A stretch of 64,000 bases of DNA, from contig JAMPIV010003417.1 of NCBI GenBank assembly GCA_024509875.1, positions 1 to 64,000 on the forward strand, written 5' to 3'. The notes below the pieces were generated by a model, which was not told the origin of the DNA, searched no databases, and worked only from the letters and a program-made list of their open reading frames with translations. The translations under genes and the position numbers were made by a program. The stretch is from Oreohelix idahoensis. Its lineage: Eukaryota > Mollusca > Gastropoda > Stylommatophora > Oreohelicidae. Positions 35,098 to 45,647 of the stretch are shown one piece after another (positions within the stretch are counted from its first letter, which is position 1; each line of letters opens with the position of its first letter).

Positions 35098-35114
35098 GAG
35101 CCCTCTTCTTTAAA
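35098..35114 (-). promoter_or_regulatory. Polypurine tract of element 2
   Basis: On the minus strand AAAGAAGAGGGCTC lies directly before the 3' LTR start TGTAGCG, the expected position for the second-strand primer. Confidence 0.65.
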
Positions 35115-35206
35115 ACAGTGCCTGCACGGTTAACTTTTTGGTAACACATGCTGCAGTTCCTCCTTAATTTTCTGTTTCTCTATATCTCCTTTGATAGGAT
35201 GCCTAC

Positions 35207-37043
35207 TTAAAAAAATCGGGTCCAAGATTGTCCCGTCCTGGTATGTATCTCACATTGAACGAATATGGAGATAACAGTAAACTCCACCTTAAAAGTCGTG
35301 AATTTAATTTTTTTAGACACTGCTAAAAACATCAAAGGCTGGTGATCACTTTCCACAATGAAGTGTTTCCCGTAAAGAAAAGGGGGCGAATTTGTTGATC
35401 GACCAGACCAAAGCGAGGCATTCACGTTCAACGGTAGAATAATTTCTCTCAGCTGTATTTAACTTTCTACTGGCAAAAGCTACTGGTAATAGCATATGTG
35501 GCGGTGTGTCTGCCCGCTGTAGTAATGTTGCTCCGATGCCTACATTGCTAGCATCCGTTCTTAGTACGAATTCTTGTGTGAGATCGGGAAGGGCAAGGAT
35601 AGGTTTATTTGTCAGCTTATTTTTCAACTCTGTATAAGCCTGTTCACACTCCACAGTCCATTGTATTTTATCCGGCTGACCTTTTTTGGTTAAGTCGGTT
35701 AATGGCGCGCACAATGAGTTAAAATGGGGTATATATTTCTGATAAAACCCGCACAGTGACACAAAGGATCTTACATCCTTCTTAGTTTGTGGTCTTGGTG
35801 CTTTTCTCATTTTCTCTACATTCTTTGGGTCCGGAGACATTTGCCCTGTAGAGATAGTGTGACCTAAAAATTCCAATGTCTCACATCCAATATGACACTT
35901 AGTTGGGCGTGCTGTCAATCCCGTTTCTCTTAATCTACCTAACAACATGGAGAGTGCTACTACGTGTTCCTCGAATGTAGTGGTAGCAATCAGAATATCA
36001 TCCATGAAGTTGGTGATATGAGGATTTTGTAATGGTTCCAACAATTTCCTCATCATTCTGGTGAAGATACTTGGAGCATTCTTTAAACCAAATGGGAGTA
36101 CATTGAACTCGTAATGTCCATCCGGTGTACTAAAGGCTAACAGTTTCCTAACTTCTGGTTTCACTGGTATTTGGTAGTATCCCTTGCTTAGATCTACTTT
36201 TGAAAAATACCGAGCCTTACTCAATGTAGCAAACAACTGATTGGTGTCAGGTAATGGGTCTACCTGAGATTCAGTGATAGCATTTAGTTTCCTATAATCA
36301 ATGCATAACCTGTGTTCACCACTAGGCTTCCTTAATAGCACCACACTTGAGCTGTAGGGAGATTCAGACTTTGAAATAATTTTCTCTTTTAAGAGATAAT
36401 CAATCTCATCCTTGAGTGCCTGTCCTTTAGCATAAGGTATAGGGTATGTCCGCATACAAACTGGTGTAGGGTCAGTAATCGTCATGTCATACTCTAACAG
36501 ATTAGTACACCCCGGCTTATCTGTGAGTACATCAGCATGGATTTCTAACACCTCCTGAACCTTTTTCCTCTGCTCAAGAGTTAAATGTTCACTCACATTA
36601 ACCTGAGCATAGCTTTCCGTAGTTGATAGGGGGTATTCCATGGAGGAAATTGGTTCATCCTGCATTTCTGTTGCAATGGCCAGGGTCATGATATGGGCAA
36701 CTTCTGATGCTTCCCTGTCATAATACTTTTTAAGAAGGTTGACATGATACACCTTCTCCTTTCCTTTCTTGTCAATCTTATAGTTGGTCCGGGAAAGTTT
36801 TTCCAATATGACGTAGGGTCCCTGCCATCCAATTTGCAATTTATTATTGCTGCTGGGCAACAGTAACAGAACCTTTTCTCCCACCTCAAGTTCCCTATCT
36901 TTTGCTGTTTTATTGTAGTAAGCAGCCTGCTTCCTCCTGGCCTGTCTCAAGTTATCATTTGCCAGTTTCCAACTTGTTTTCAATCGAGATGTCAACTCGT
37001 TGACGTATTGGTATGAAGAAGTCACGGTTTCTTCTGCTTTTTT
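35207..37043 (-). pseudogene. Element 2 GPY/F module, reverse transcriptase and RNase H
   Basis: A long open frame (true homology from about 37040 down to about 35386) begins with the integrase C-terminal GPY/F module (GWQGPYVILEKLSRTNYKI). It continues with the gypsy-type RT: VLLRKPSGEHRLCIDYRKLN, YFSKVDLSKGYYQIPV, VLPFGLKNAPSIFTRMM and TNFMDDILIAT. RNase H starts with VLRTDASNVGIGATLLQ and ASRKLNTAERNYSTVEREC. Its end is split by two frame changes in simple runs (35382-35386 and seven T at 35308-35314), with VESDHQPLMFLA visible between them. RNase H runs to within about 110 bp of the 3' LTR, so no integrase follows. Catalytic residues are present. The upstream break from integrase is in six T (37038-37043). 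Confidence 0.92.
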
Positions 37044-37833
37044 CATCAGTCCATGTCCGCAACAATGCTTCCAGTGGACCTTTGATTGGTCGTCCAAACA
37101 ACAATGTAGCTGGAGCCAATCCTGTGGAGTTATGTGGGACTTCCCTATAGGCAAATAGTGCTGAGGGTAAGTATGTGTCCCAAGTTTCAGGTTTCTCACT
37201 AGCCAACTTTCTAAGGATTGAAATGAGCGTGCCATTGAACCGCTCTACTTGACCATTCCCTTGGGCGTGGTACGGGCTACAGTGATAATGTCTAGCTTGA
37301 AATAACCTGAATACTTCTTGTGTTAGCTTTCCCCTAAACTGAGAACCATTGTCAGTCAATATTTGATGTGGGAAACCTAATCGGGTGAATATTGTTAACA
37401 GTGCCTCTGCCACATGTTTCGAATCTATCGATGACATTGCTACTGCCTCTCCCCACATAGAGCAAGTATCGACCAAGGTTAAGATATATGCATTTCTCTT
37501 CTTGGTCCTACTGAGGGGTCCAACAATATCCACGGCAACACGTTCGAAGGGCGTTCCCATGATGGGCATTTCTCCCAGTGTTGCTGGTGCAGTCCTATGT
37601 TTAGGAGCTACTCTTTGGCATTCTGGACAGGATCTCACATACCTCTTTATGTCCTCTGTGATCCCTGGCCAAAAGTAGTGACAGGCTATCCGTTGTCCAG
37701 TGGCCCCTATTCCCATATGTCCACTGAAGGGTATAGCATGTCCTAGCTTCATAACCTGCTCCCTGTATGATTTTGGCACTACAAGCTGTCCATGTCCTTT
37801 TGGTCCTGTTCCAGCTTTTCTATATAGTAGGCC
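37044..37833 (-). pseudogene. Element 2 integrase
   Basis: The frame 36955-37779 carries the integrase zinc-binding region (LGHAIPFSGHMG, WPGITEDIKRYVRSCPEC) and the DDE core: D in VAVDIVGPL, D in ILTDNGSQF and E in GQVERFNGTL. All three catalytic acids are in one frame, unlike element 1. It is joined to protease through a run of seven T (37834-37840) and to the GPY/F module through six T (37038-37043), each causing a one-base frame change. Position upstream of RT is the unusual trait. Confidence 0.92.
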
Positions 37834-38296
37834 TTTTTTTCATATATAAGTCTCCTTTCTCTGGAGGGTTATGGCTTTTAGGTAATTTGCCAAAGCAAGG
37901 CTTCAATGTACTGTCAGCAGTTTGAGCCTTTCTCATCTCTTCTGGATGAGTATTGATGATAGTGTCCTCCTCTTTCTTAGAGCTTGCCCTGGTCTGGACT
38001 GTTGCCATCACTATGGGTCTTATAGGTTCTCCTAGAAAGACATATCTACATCCCAGTATTAATGGGTAGATAGGGTTGTCCATCACTGCTGCTTTGATCT
38101 CTCCTTCCACATAGCGAGATCTTATGTTGATTCGGGCTATGGGCAGTGTCATGGTTCCTGCTCCCTTGACTGGTCCTCTGATTTCCACTGTTTCTGTGGT
38201 TATCTGTTCCGGACTCACCAGAGAAGAGCACACTACTGAGTCAAAGTCCAAGCCTGTATCATATAAGCACAGTACTTGGGTGCCATTCAAGGTCAC
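37834..38296 (-). pseudogene. Element 2 aspartic protease
   Basis: The frame reads CLYDTGLDFDSVV, with the DTG active site of a retropepsin-type protease, then MTLPIARINIRSRYVEGEI and PLILGCRYVFLG, equivalent to the ILG strand. It then enters a spacer with THPEEMRKAQ that is also found in element 1. It is one base out of frame with Gag; the likely break is the six-T run at 38397-38402. It would process the polyprotein. Confidence 0.88.
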
Positions 38297-38333
38297 TTCC
38301 TCACAGACAGGGGGATGATGGAGGTCATTCTGA

Positions 38334-39566
38334 CTATCTGCCAGGTCCTTCCTTCCCTTGTTCTCTGTTGTAAGGCATGCAGCGTGATGAGGAGGGTTTT
38401 TTCCGTCTGCATTCCGCAGTATTGTGGTTACTCATTTGGCAAGATTTACACCACTTTCCTTCCTTTCTTGGAGGTTTCTTTTCTGATCCTAGAGGGTTTT
38501 TGTCTTTATAATCAGTTCTGTGTTTGTTCTTGTTGGAATTGTCCCTGTGTTCATAGTTGGTAAAGTTTTGTGAAGGTTTGAAGTTCTCACCCTGCTTCTT
38601 CTTATTTCCTGATACTTCTGACTGAGCTGCTTGATATCTTTCAGCCATGGTTAAAATATCTTCCAATCTCTCAGCTCCTTGTTCCATAAGAAATTTTCTC
38701 ATTTCTTGAGGCATGGATTCTCTCAGTTGCTCCATCATGACCATTTCTTTTATATCTTGACACTTTCCTAAGCTAATCCATTTTGTCAGATAAGTTTCCA
38801 ATCTGGCAGAAAACTGGTGATAGTTTTCTCCTGGAAGTAGCTTAGCAGTTCGGAATCTCTTTCTATAAGATTCAGAATTCTTTTCGTACCTGACCAGTAA
38901 AGCTTGTTTTAAGATTTCATAATCTTCCTGGTCTTCTTTTGAGAGTTTTAAATAAACATCGTATGAAACTCCCCTCAACCCCTGAGATAGCTTAAGGCTC
39001 CATTTTTCCTTTTCCAATCCATAGGTAGAGGCCAGTCTCTCATATCTATCCAGGTACGACTCAATGGCGTCCTCTTTTTCAATAAATGGATCCAGGTGGA
39101 AACTCATGGCTCCATTTGCCGCGCTATGGTTGGAGCTACTCTCAGAGTGAGGTGAGCTAGCACCATGATTGCTAGCTGCTCCCTGGAGTTCAAGTTCCTT
39201 TAAACTTAACTCATGCGCTCTTTGTAACCTTCTTTCTTCAGCTTCCAAAATTAGTCTCTTTTCTTCTCTTTCCAGTCTTTTGGCTTCTCTCTCTGCTTCT
39301 AATTTCTTAGCTTCAGTCTCAACTTCCATTCTTTTAGTCTCTCTTTCTGCCTCTAATTTCTTAGCTTCAGCCTCAACTTCCATTCTTTTGGTCTCTCTTT
39401 CTGCCTCTAATTTCTTAGCTTCAGCCTCAACTTCCATTCTTTTGGTCTCTCTATCTAAATATTTATCCACTTCAGTTGTGATATATCGAATTAGAGCATC
39501 TCCTGTCATACCCAAGTCTTTTCCTTCCTGCATAATCGCAGCTCTAAACTTCACCAATTCAGCCAT
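38334..39566 (-). CDS. Element 2 Gag (410 aa)
   Basis: The start MAELVKFRAAIMQEGKDLGM is the same as in element 1. Residues about 38-130 form a highly charged coiled coil with an 18-residue unit (ETKRMEVEAEAKKLEAER) repeated three times. Residues about 155-320 are a helical capsid: YRKRFRTAKLLPGENYHQF, SARLETYLTKWISLG, MVMMEQLRESMPQEMRKFLM. The spacing matches the SCAN domain pattern. A basic region and a zinc knuckle C-x2-C-x4-H-x4-C (residues 373-386) close the protein, giving nucleic acid binding. It ends at a stop shortly after the knuckle, with protease in the +1 frame. This may be genuine termination or a run-length error. Confidence 0.88.
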   Translation of the reverse strand: MAELVKFRAAIMQEGKDLGMTGDALIRYITTEVDKYLDRETKRMEVEAEAKKLEAERETKRMEVEAEAKKLEAERETKRMEVETEAKKLEAEREAKRLEREEKRLILEAEERRLQRAHELSLKELELQGAASNHGASSPHSESSSNHSAANGAMSFHLDPFIEKEDAIESYLDRYERLASTYGLEKEKWSLKLSQGLRGVSYDVYLKLSKEDQEDYEILKQALLVRYEKNSESYRKRFRTAKLLPGENYHQFSARLETYLTKWISLGKCQDIKEMVMMEQLRESMPQEMRKFLMEQGAERLEDILTMAERYQAAQSEVSGNKKKQGENFKPSQNFTNYEHRDNSNKNKHRTDYKDKNPLGSEKKPPRKEGKWCKSCQMSNHNTAECRRKKPSSSRCMPYNREQGKEGPGR

Positions 39567-39831
39567 GATGCTTACTTACCAGAGGGTATATAATTTTATC
39601 TTCACTAACAAACTAACTTAATTAAAATCAATTAATTACTTTGAACAAGACAAATCCTTAAAACCTTGTGAGCGTTTCCTATTTACTTCGTACTCAATGG
39701 TACTACTATTACAAACAAATTTCTAAGTTTTTAGAATTTTTTCCAAAAAAAAAAAAAAAATTTATTTTTACAAACTATTTGTGGCTCAAGATAGAAGAAT
39801 ACATAGATAGTGGCCCAGGATACAAAATAAT

Positions 39832-39849
39832 ATCCCGGACGAGCCCCCA
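39832..39849 (-). promoter_or_regulatory. Primer binding site of element 2 (tRNA-Pro)
   Basis: On the minus strand TGGGGGCTCGTCCGGGAT lies one base after the 5' LTR end. It is complementary to the 3' 18 nt of animal tRNA-Pro, and from memory it is the same primer site used by gammaretroviruses. The exact match supports recent activity. Confidence 0.92.
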
Positions 39850-39850
39850 A

Positions 39851-41817
39851 TGTAGCGAAAGGTTTTCCTAGTATGATAGTAGTGGTAGAGCAGAAGTAGA
39901 ATCTCTCTCCAGAAAGTATGAAGTTCCAGTGCCCGAGAAGTACACTGGTATCACAAGTGAGTTACAGCTGTGAATACTCTGAGCTGGACAATAGATTTAG
40001 GCTTCAGAAGTATAAGATGCTACTTCGCTATCGTAACCCTATGTGATATTATAATTAAATTAGAAAAAAGTAACTCAAAATTTAACAGTTAAAAATTTAA
40101 CAAGTCAAATGAGTACAATTATCCAATTTATTATGTACATCTATATATTCTTGTAATGATAAATGGGTGTTGGAAGATGGTAAAATGTATGATTATTTAC
40201 AGTTACAAATTAAAATAACTAATAGAAAAAGTCTTGGATTTATCTTCCACTGAATTTATAAAACAAGTTTGTCACATTATCTCTTGCCATCTAGTTTTCA
40301 TCATTAGAAAGTCGTTTTAGAACTGCTCACAGGATTTGTTGGATGGAAATATATAAACTCAACTTTATCCACGTCTGCTCGAGGTTCCTCCGACGACACA
40401 CTGGAGTACGGAAGACTTTCCTTCAGCCCGCCCTATAACTACGGGGGACTAAGGTGTTGAAGTTTGGTTGACCTCTAGGCTTCAGTGAGCTGGATCAACT
40501 TCTTCAAGTCTTTAGTTTCTCGATCAGGAATGATCATAAACATTGATCATAAAAACCTGGAACAAGAAGTAATAGGTGGCCATTGTTCTAACAATCTCAC
40601 CACCCTCTGCTGTTCATGATGCGACCATGTCTTCAGTGTTTGTATGTAAATGAATGAATCATGGTAGTATATTACAGAGATAGCATGATAAGATAATGTA
40701 TAAGGTGCAGAATTAACAATATACATGAATAAATCACATGTTATGATACATGGGTACGATATAACCTTTGCCTTCCACTTATGGATGTCAAGTCACTTAT
40801 GTACTTGCTGGTATGTCGTAAGCTTCCAGGCAAGAATTAGCCATAATATATTTGGCTAACCAATTAATGGTTATGCTTCCTGACAATGCCGGTGAAGGTT
40901 ATCTCTGGTTAGCGTCATTCCCTTTTTTATTATATCTGCTACAATCAATCAGAAATAAAATCTGAAATAAAATGATATTAGTAATACATATATTTTTAAT
41001 AAACTTACATACCCTCTTAGGATTAATAAGCTCACGGTGAGACTGTATTGGCTTAACTTAATCTGCCCTGCATGCAGCGTGAAAATAGAACTTTTCTTGC
41101 AGAGGCTGTCCTCCAGTTTCTCACTCTGGCTTCTGGATTTGGTGTGTGATTTACAATGCGCCGCTCTGTCCTTATATTTCAGTCTCTCGCGCGTACGAGA
41201 AAGCAGCTCCCAAATTCCCCAAAAGATTTTAGTTTCATCTCCTGTTTTGAAGCTATTTGAAACAATCTGTGCTTTTCCTGTACTCGTTTTTCTCTTCTGT
41301 CACTCACACACTTATCTCCTTCCTTCCTTCCTATATATCATTTCCTTTTCCCCATATGGGGCTTTCATTACATATAAGTTTTATACAATTCCGTTGAGGC
41401 TTGTTAGTGTAATAAATTTTTAAAGATTATTAGCTAACTTTTAGCCGATGTGATGAAGGTGAAAAATATTAATTATCTTTAAAACTATTTATATTTGAAT
41501 AATATCCTTTTGGATATAATTCCTAGCCTATCTCCTTTGTTGAGTTATATTTATTTAATATTATTCCAACCATGCGTTCTCCTGTAGTGAATAATTTAAT
41601 GTCCAGTAAATGCAAACTTTTAAAGTCGGCCATACATTCCTATATAGCTATTTCCTCATTCTTCAGTAATACTGTATGGCTTTTAACCGTAAGTCACATT
41701 TCCGCTGTCTACCAACTTCAAAGAAAGACCGCAGCGCTGACCTTGCGCTGGTGTGTGTGGGTGTCGCGTGGGCGTGTCGCGCTACAACCAAGCAAGTGTT
41801 TACCAAATCTCGCTACA
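39851..41817 (-). mobile_element. 5' LTR of element 2 (right LTR, 1967 bp)
   Basis: Starts TGTAGCGAAAGG and ends AATCTCGCTACA on the + strand. Being on the upstream side of Gag it carries the promoter. Compared with the left LTR I see only small run-length differences and the gacgacacac variant near 40392. Confidence 0.95.
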
Positions 41818-41899
41818 GTGGTTGAAAGCGTTAGGAAGGTTGGGCATTTGGCCGGCTGCCGTATTCTGTTGAGACTTTAAGCCAAACAAAATACAACAA

Positions 41900-42250
41900 C
41901 CTTCAGCAGGAACAAGATACTTTCATAAGAAGGTACATGTGATGTGACAAGATCACCAATGTAGGACTGATGGACAAAACCAGACAACTAGCTGTGGAGC
42001 AAAAGATTGAGGGATAGATCATTTGCGTTGGATATAACACATAACGAGGAAACCAGTTGATAGCATTACAAGGCAGTCTCGTTTCTGGAATCTCCAGGTT
42101 AAAAGAAATAGAAAGCAACCGAAAGACGCACGGAGAAGGGAATTGGAGACAGGCATGTAAGGAATAAAGAAGACATGGAAATTCCTTGAACGGATGGCAC
42201 AGGACAGGTAGGCTTGGCGTGAATGTGTTGAAAAGCTTTTATAGTGTTTC
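41900..42250 (+). pseudogene. LINE L2 fragment
   Basis: Decayed copy of the L2 C-terminal region: acaagatcaccaatgtagga, aaccagttgatagcattaca, aggcagtc...ttctggaat, and ggcacaggacagg. No open frame remains. Confidence 0.7.
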
Positions 42251-43894
42251 TTCCATTCATGACCTTTCAACTCCCTAAGGACCATAGGCTTACAACGAAG
42301 TCACTCAAAGTCCTGACCTGTGCCATAAGCTCAAGGTCCTTCCACGTGGCACGAACGTTCTGGGTGCCAGATCTTGAGATTTACCTGGGAGGACAAATAA
42401 AGAGAAGTGAGTCAGCGGCCCAGACTCATTTCGGCTTTCTCTGCTACGTCAGGAGCCTCAATAATAAAGGACCGTCTTCCATCTTAGATGGCCGAGTGAT
42501 TAAATTACCTACTTAGGTTGACTTGTCCATACTTGTTGTAGTTTTTAGCTTAAATTGTTTACGGGATGAGGTAGTTACCCCCGTACGGGCCCAACCCTCC
42601 TTAGTCGCCTTTTACGACATGCCTTAGTATTAAAAAAAAAAAGCATGATAGGAAGCTGAAGAGTGTTGATTGAAATGAATGCCAGTCACGAGGGCCGCGA
42701 TTAGAAGTATCGAACACTTAGATCCTGGAAGTTATGATAGAAGCTGGAGTTATACAGGCCTTTCTCGGTCAGCGATACTGGTTCTCTTATCTCAAATTCA
42801 TCTTGTTTGCTATGCTTCAGTAGATAATAGAGCTTGCTGGCAGGGTTGTGAAGTCGGCCAAAAATACATTTCCAACTCCCAACTCTACAGGAACGGAATT
42901 TTTGGCCTTGCTATGATTATCTCTCTCTTTTATCGCGTTGATTCTATTGGATCTTGGGCACAGAATACTCAATACTTCAACCGCTCATCTATACACGCAG
43001 TAATAAATATAATAGAATTTTTTTGTTGGTAGAAATTCGATCGATATGGGTGTAGCGAATATTGATTTTCCTTATCAAAGAATTTTGATCCATTTTTTTC
43101 CTTTCTAAATCCGACATCCTGGTTTGGTTTGCTTAAGACTTGTAAAAATACTGGAGTCTAAATTTAACTATTCAGGCGATCCTTGCGATAGTTCGTTTTT
43201 TTCGATAGATCTATTCAGTAGGCTATTTTGTATCCTATCTTGATAAATTGTTTATGATCACTAATAGTTGGAGTCGTGCCATTGGTTAACAAGAACGGTG
43301 ACTAGTTTATAGGTTTACCTACTTTCGTCTTGGTAGTTCAGACTTTTTTTTATAGGCAGTGTCTTCTTGGTGTTCGTTTCCAGAAGGAATATTTGAGAAA
43401 AATATTTTGGTGTCACTTTTGTGTGTGCTCACCGCTCCGGTCGTTTGGTATACGCAGGGAAGCGACATTTCTGCGATGAGTTCAGAGGTAAAAGATGATT
43501 TTTATCTTTAATGAATGAAAGATGAATGGATGAATAATTCAGCGAAGTAATCATTGTACTGTTTTCTTCTTCAAGTGCAATGCCAGTTGGCGTATGTGAT
43601 CATGTCTGTTCACAACTTCTAGTGCTGTTTATCAATTCTGCTGTTGACTGTTTTCCAGACCACAGGGTCAAGTTGTCCAGTATAAGCCTATTCTCTATTT
43701 GTTTTTTCATTCAGTCTTTCCAGTTGTCACAGTGTATACCAACTTTACTCTTCTCATAAAGTTCCCACCGAAAATGGATTGTTTCCTCCTAATAATATGA
43801 GTAATTAAAAAAATTTTTTTTTTACTTTTCTATTGCGCACTGCTTTCTTTCAGGGCATCCTACTTACGTATTAGTACATGTATGTGGTATTATT
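42251..43894. other. Mostly unassigned DNA; one possible first exon
   Basis: I see no repeat family or domain. At 43476-43487 ATG AGT TCA GAG is followed by a plausible donor GTAAAAG (43488). A phase-0 start exon here would match the phase-0 acceptor of the MAP exon at 53309, but this is speculative because such short motifs arise by chance. Confidence 0.25.
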
Positions 43895-43986
43895 AACATA
43901 AATAACACATAAGGAAGGGAAACCCGAGGCCTGTAAATTACTGTTTACAGGCCTCGGGTTTCCCTTCCTTATGTGTTATTTATGTT
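43895..43986. repeat. Perfect 43-bp inverted repeat with 6-bp loop
   Basis: Left arm 43895-43937 and right arm 43944-43986 are exact reverse complements around the loop ttactg. The arm contains acaggcctcgggtttccc. Pairing continues imperfectly outside (ggtatt on both sides). Part of one arm is also found at 53568-53590 (tttacaggcctcggggtttc). Confidence 0.97.
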
Positions 43987-44214
43987 CATACAATACCAGA
44001 AACCTACCCACTGTTCTATACTATTGTCCTTTAGTCTTCTACTATTTACTGGACCCAGTATCAAGGTCTTTGTCTTGTTTGGACTGACACATACTGTTAA
44101 TAGGAGAACAACAGAAGTGATTGCGTCATTAAGGGGCTGAGTTGCCCACTGTATACTTCCGGTGTTATCTTGTGTTTCTTACTGATAAATAGCCAGTAAA
44201 GCATCTTTTTTTGG

Positions 44215-44415
44215 GGATGCCTAGCTGGCCGTGGGGTCAGTGTGATTCGCTTGATAGCTAGGCGGAGTTGTCGTACGGAAGGTACGGGGTTCGAACCCTG
44301 GGTAAGCCACTCACGTCTGTTGTTTTTCTGTTGTCCAAGTGTTCTACTTCTTTATTTCTTACGAGTGCCTGAAAACATACCTTTATGTTTGTCTAATATT
44401 TATTTACTGTGGTAT
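44215..44415 (+). mobile_element. tRNA-derived SINE (family B)
   Basis: Head gtggggtcagtgtgattcgc then ttgatagctaggcggagttg with B box GGTTCGAACCC (44289). The body has cgtctgttg, ttctacttctttatttctta and the tail block aacatacctttatgtttgtc. Same order as 32925-33065 on the minus strand. Confidence 0.8.
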
Positions 44416-45640
44416 TATTAACCTTCTTCTGTACAGTCACGTCTCTATGACATCCAGTGATTTTATTGCTCTCAACATCTGACCTCAAGGTCTTTTATAT
44501 TTAGACTTGCGCCCTAACATAACCAACGGACCTTGTGTGTCTACGTTGAACGGGGCAGAACTCGCCAAAACTCCTATTTAAAAAAAAATTTTTGCTTGTT
44601 TACTGAATGTTCGTAACTCATTTCCTTATGTCTGTATTGACTCTATATAACACTGAAGAACTTTATTTCTTACTTCCATTATCAAAGAGTTGTATAAAAT
44701 ACTTTTCAGTTTATTGAACGCTACCTTTGCCTTGGCAGTTCTACTATTCACTTGTGAAATGCATCTTTAATCTGATATTATCAGAGTTATGTATAAAATA
44801 TTTTCTAGTTTGATTGTTTCAGAAAGCTAGGTTCCAGGGACCATGCCTTCCATTTGTCAGACTATTATGTCCTTTTTATATACATTTCAGCTTCCTTATT
44901 GGATGGAAGTGCCTTGTTTAGTTCATTACTTTCTGTTGGTCACTGTGTATCTATAATTTGCATCTTTAATCTGATATTATCAACGTACCTAGGGCATTTG
45001 AATCTATTGACTTGTTTCAAAGCTGTTCCATTTACTTTCCTGATACATTATGGAGAAGTGCCTTGATATTCACTTTCTGTCACCATTTTATCTATAATTT
45101 TATGTTACACTTTTTCCCTTGTTGCTATTAAGACTGTATCATCAGCCTGTCTCAAGCTATATATATGTCCACCAGCTGATGTTCCTGGCATGTCCACTAC
45201 GGATCTCATTATATTTTCACTTTAAGTAGAGATAGGATCAGGTGCCTGCACACGTTTCTGCTTGCAAATACAATTCTTGTACGTAAAAATAAAATTCAGT
45301 TTCCCGCTTACAATCTCTTACTTTCCCGCATACAATCCCCTACTTTTCCGCCCACAAATATCGTGTTTAAAAAATCAGAATCGATCTCACTGCTAACCAG
45401 GAAAACCCATTGGTTCCCAGTCTCCCTCACAAATGTCGAAAATTATGAACGCTAATTGTACACTCTCTTATAATTAGTGAATGCACAAACAAACACTGTC
45501 AGGGCATAAACAGTGACATCTTTAGATCTAATTAGGGAACGAGATAAATGCTTAATTCTTTGTGTCTTCCACTATAGCTGCATTGTCAGGTTATTGTTCA
45601 ACCTACTGACACGTAAATACTTTTCATTTTCACTGCATTT
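44416..45640. other. No gene recognised; short internal direct repeats
   Basis: The phrase gcatctttaatctgatatta occurs twice (44761 and 44959), and agagttatgtataaaat-like segments recur. Nothing further is supported. Confidence 0.5.
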
Positions 45641-45647
45641 CTACAAA

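Larger units (their letters stand above)
33130..41817 (-). mobile_element. LTR retrotransposon element 2, Gmr1-like, near-identical LTRs and GTGGT target duplication
   Basis: The complete minus-strand element is 8688 bp: left LTR 33130-35097, internal 35098-39850, right LTR 39851-41817. It is flanked by the 5-bp duplication GTGGT (33125-33129 and 41818-41822). LTRs start TGTAGCGA and end TCGCTACA. Coding order from 5' is Gag (coiled coil, SCAN-like capsid, CCHC), protease, integrase, GPY/F, reverse transcriptase, RNase H. The primer site is complementary to tRNA-Pro. The LTRs differ only by a handful of 1-bp changes in simple runs, so insertion was recent. A third copy of the LTR stands alone at 54535-56493. 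Confidence 0.95.

Noticed and set aside
37820..39566. Programmed frameshift between Gag and protease of element 2
   Set aside because: The A-run is not in the codon register of a -1 slippery site, and similar one-base changes occur at other A-runs in the element where no programmed shift is expected.
41037..41880. Frames MRLYWLNLICPACS and MRSPVVNNLMSSKC, found again at 34315, 55718 and 56248
   Set aside because: They lie inside the LTRs of element 2 and repeat only because the LTR repeats. No known domain.
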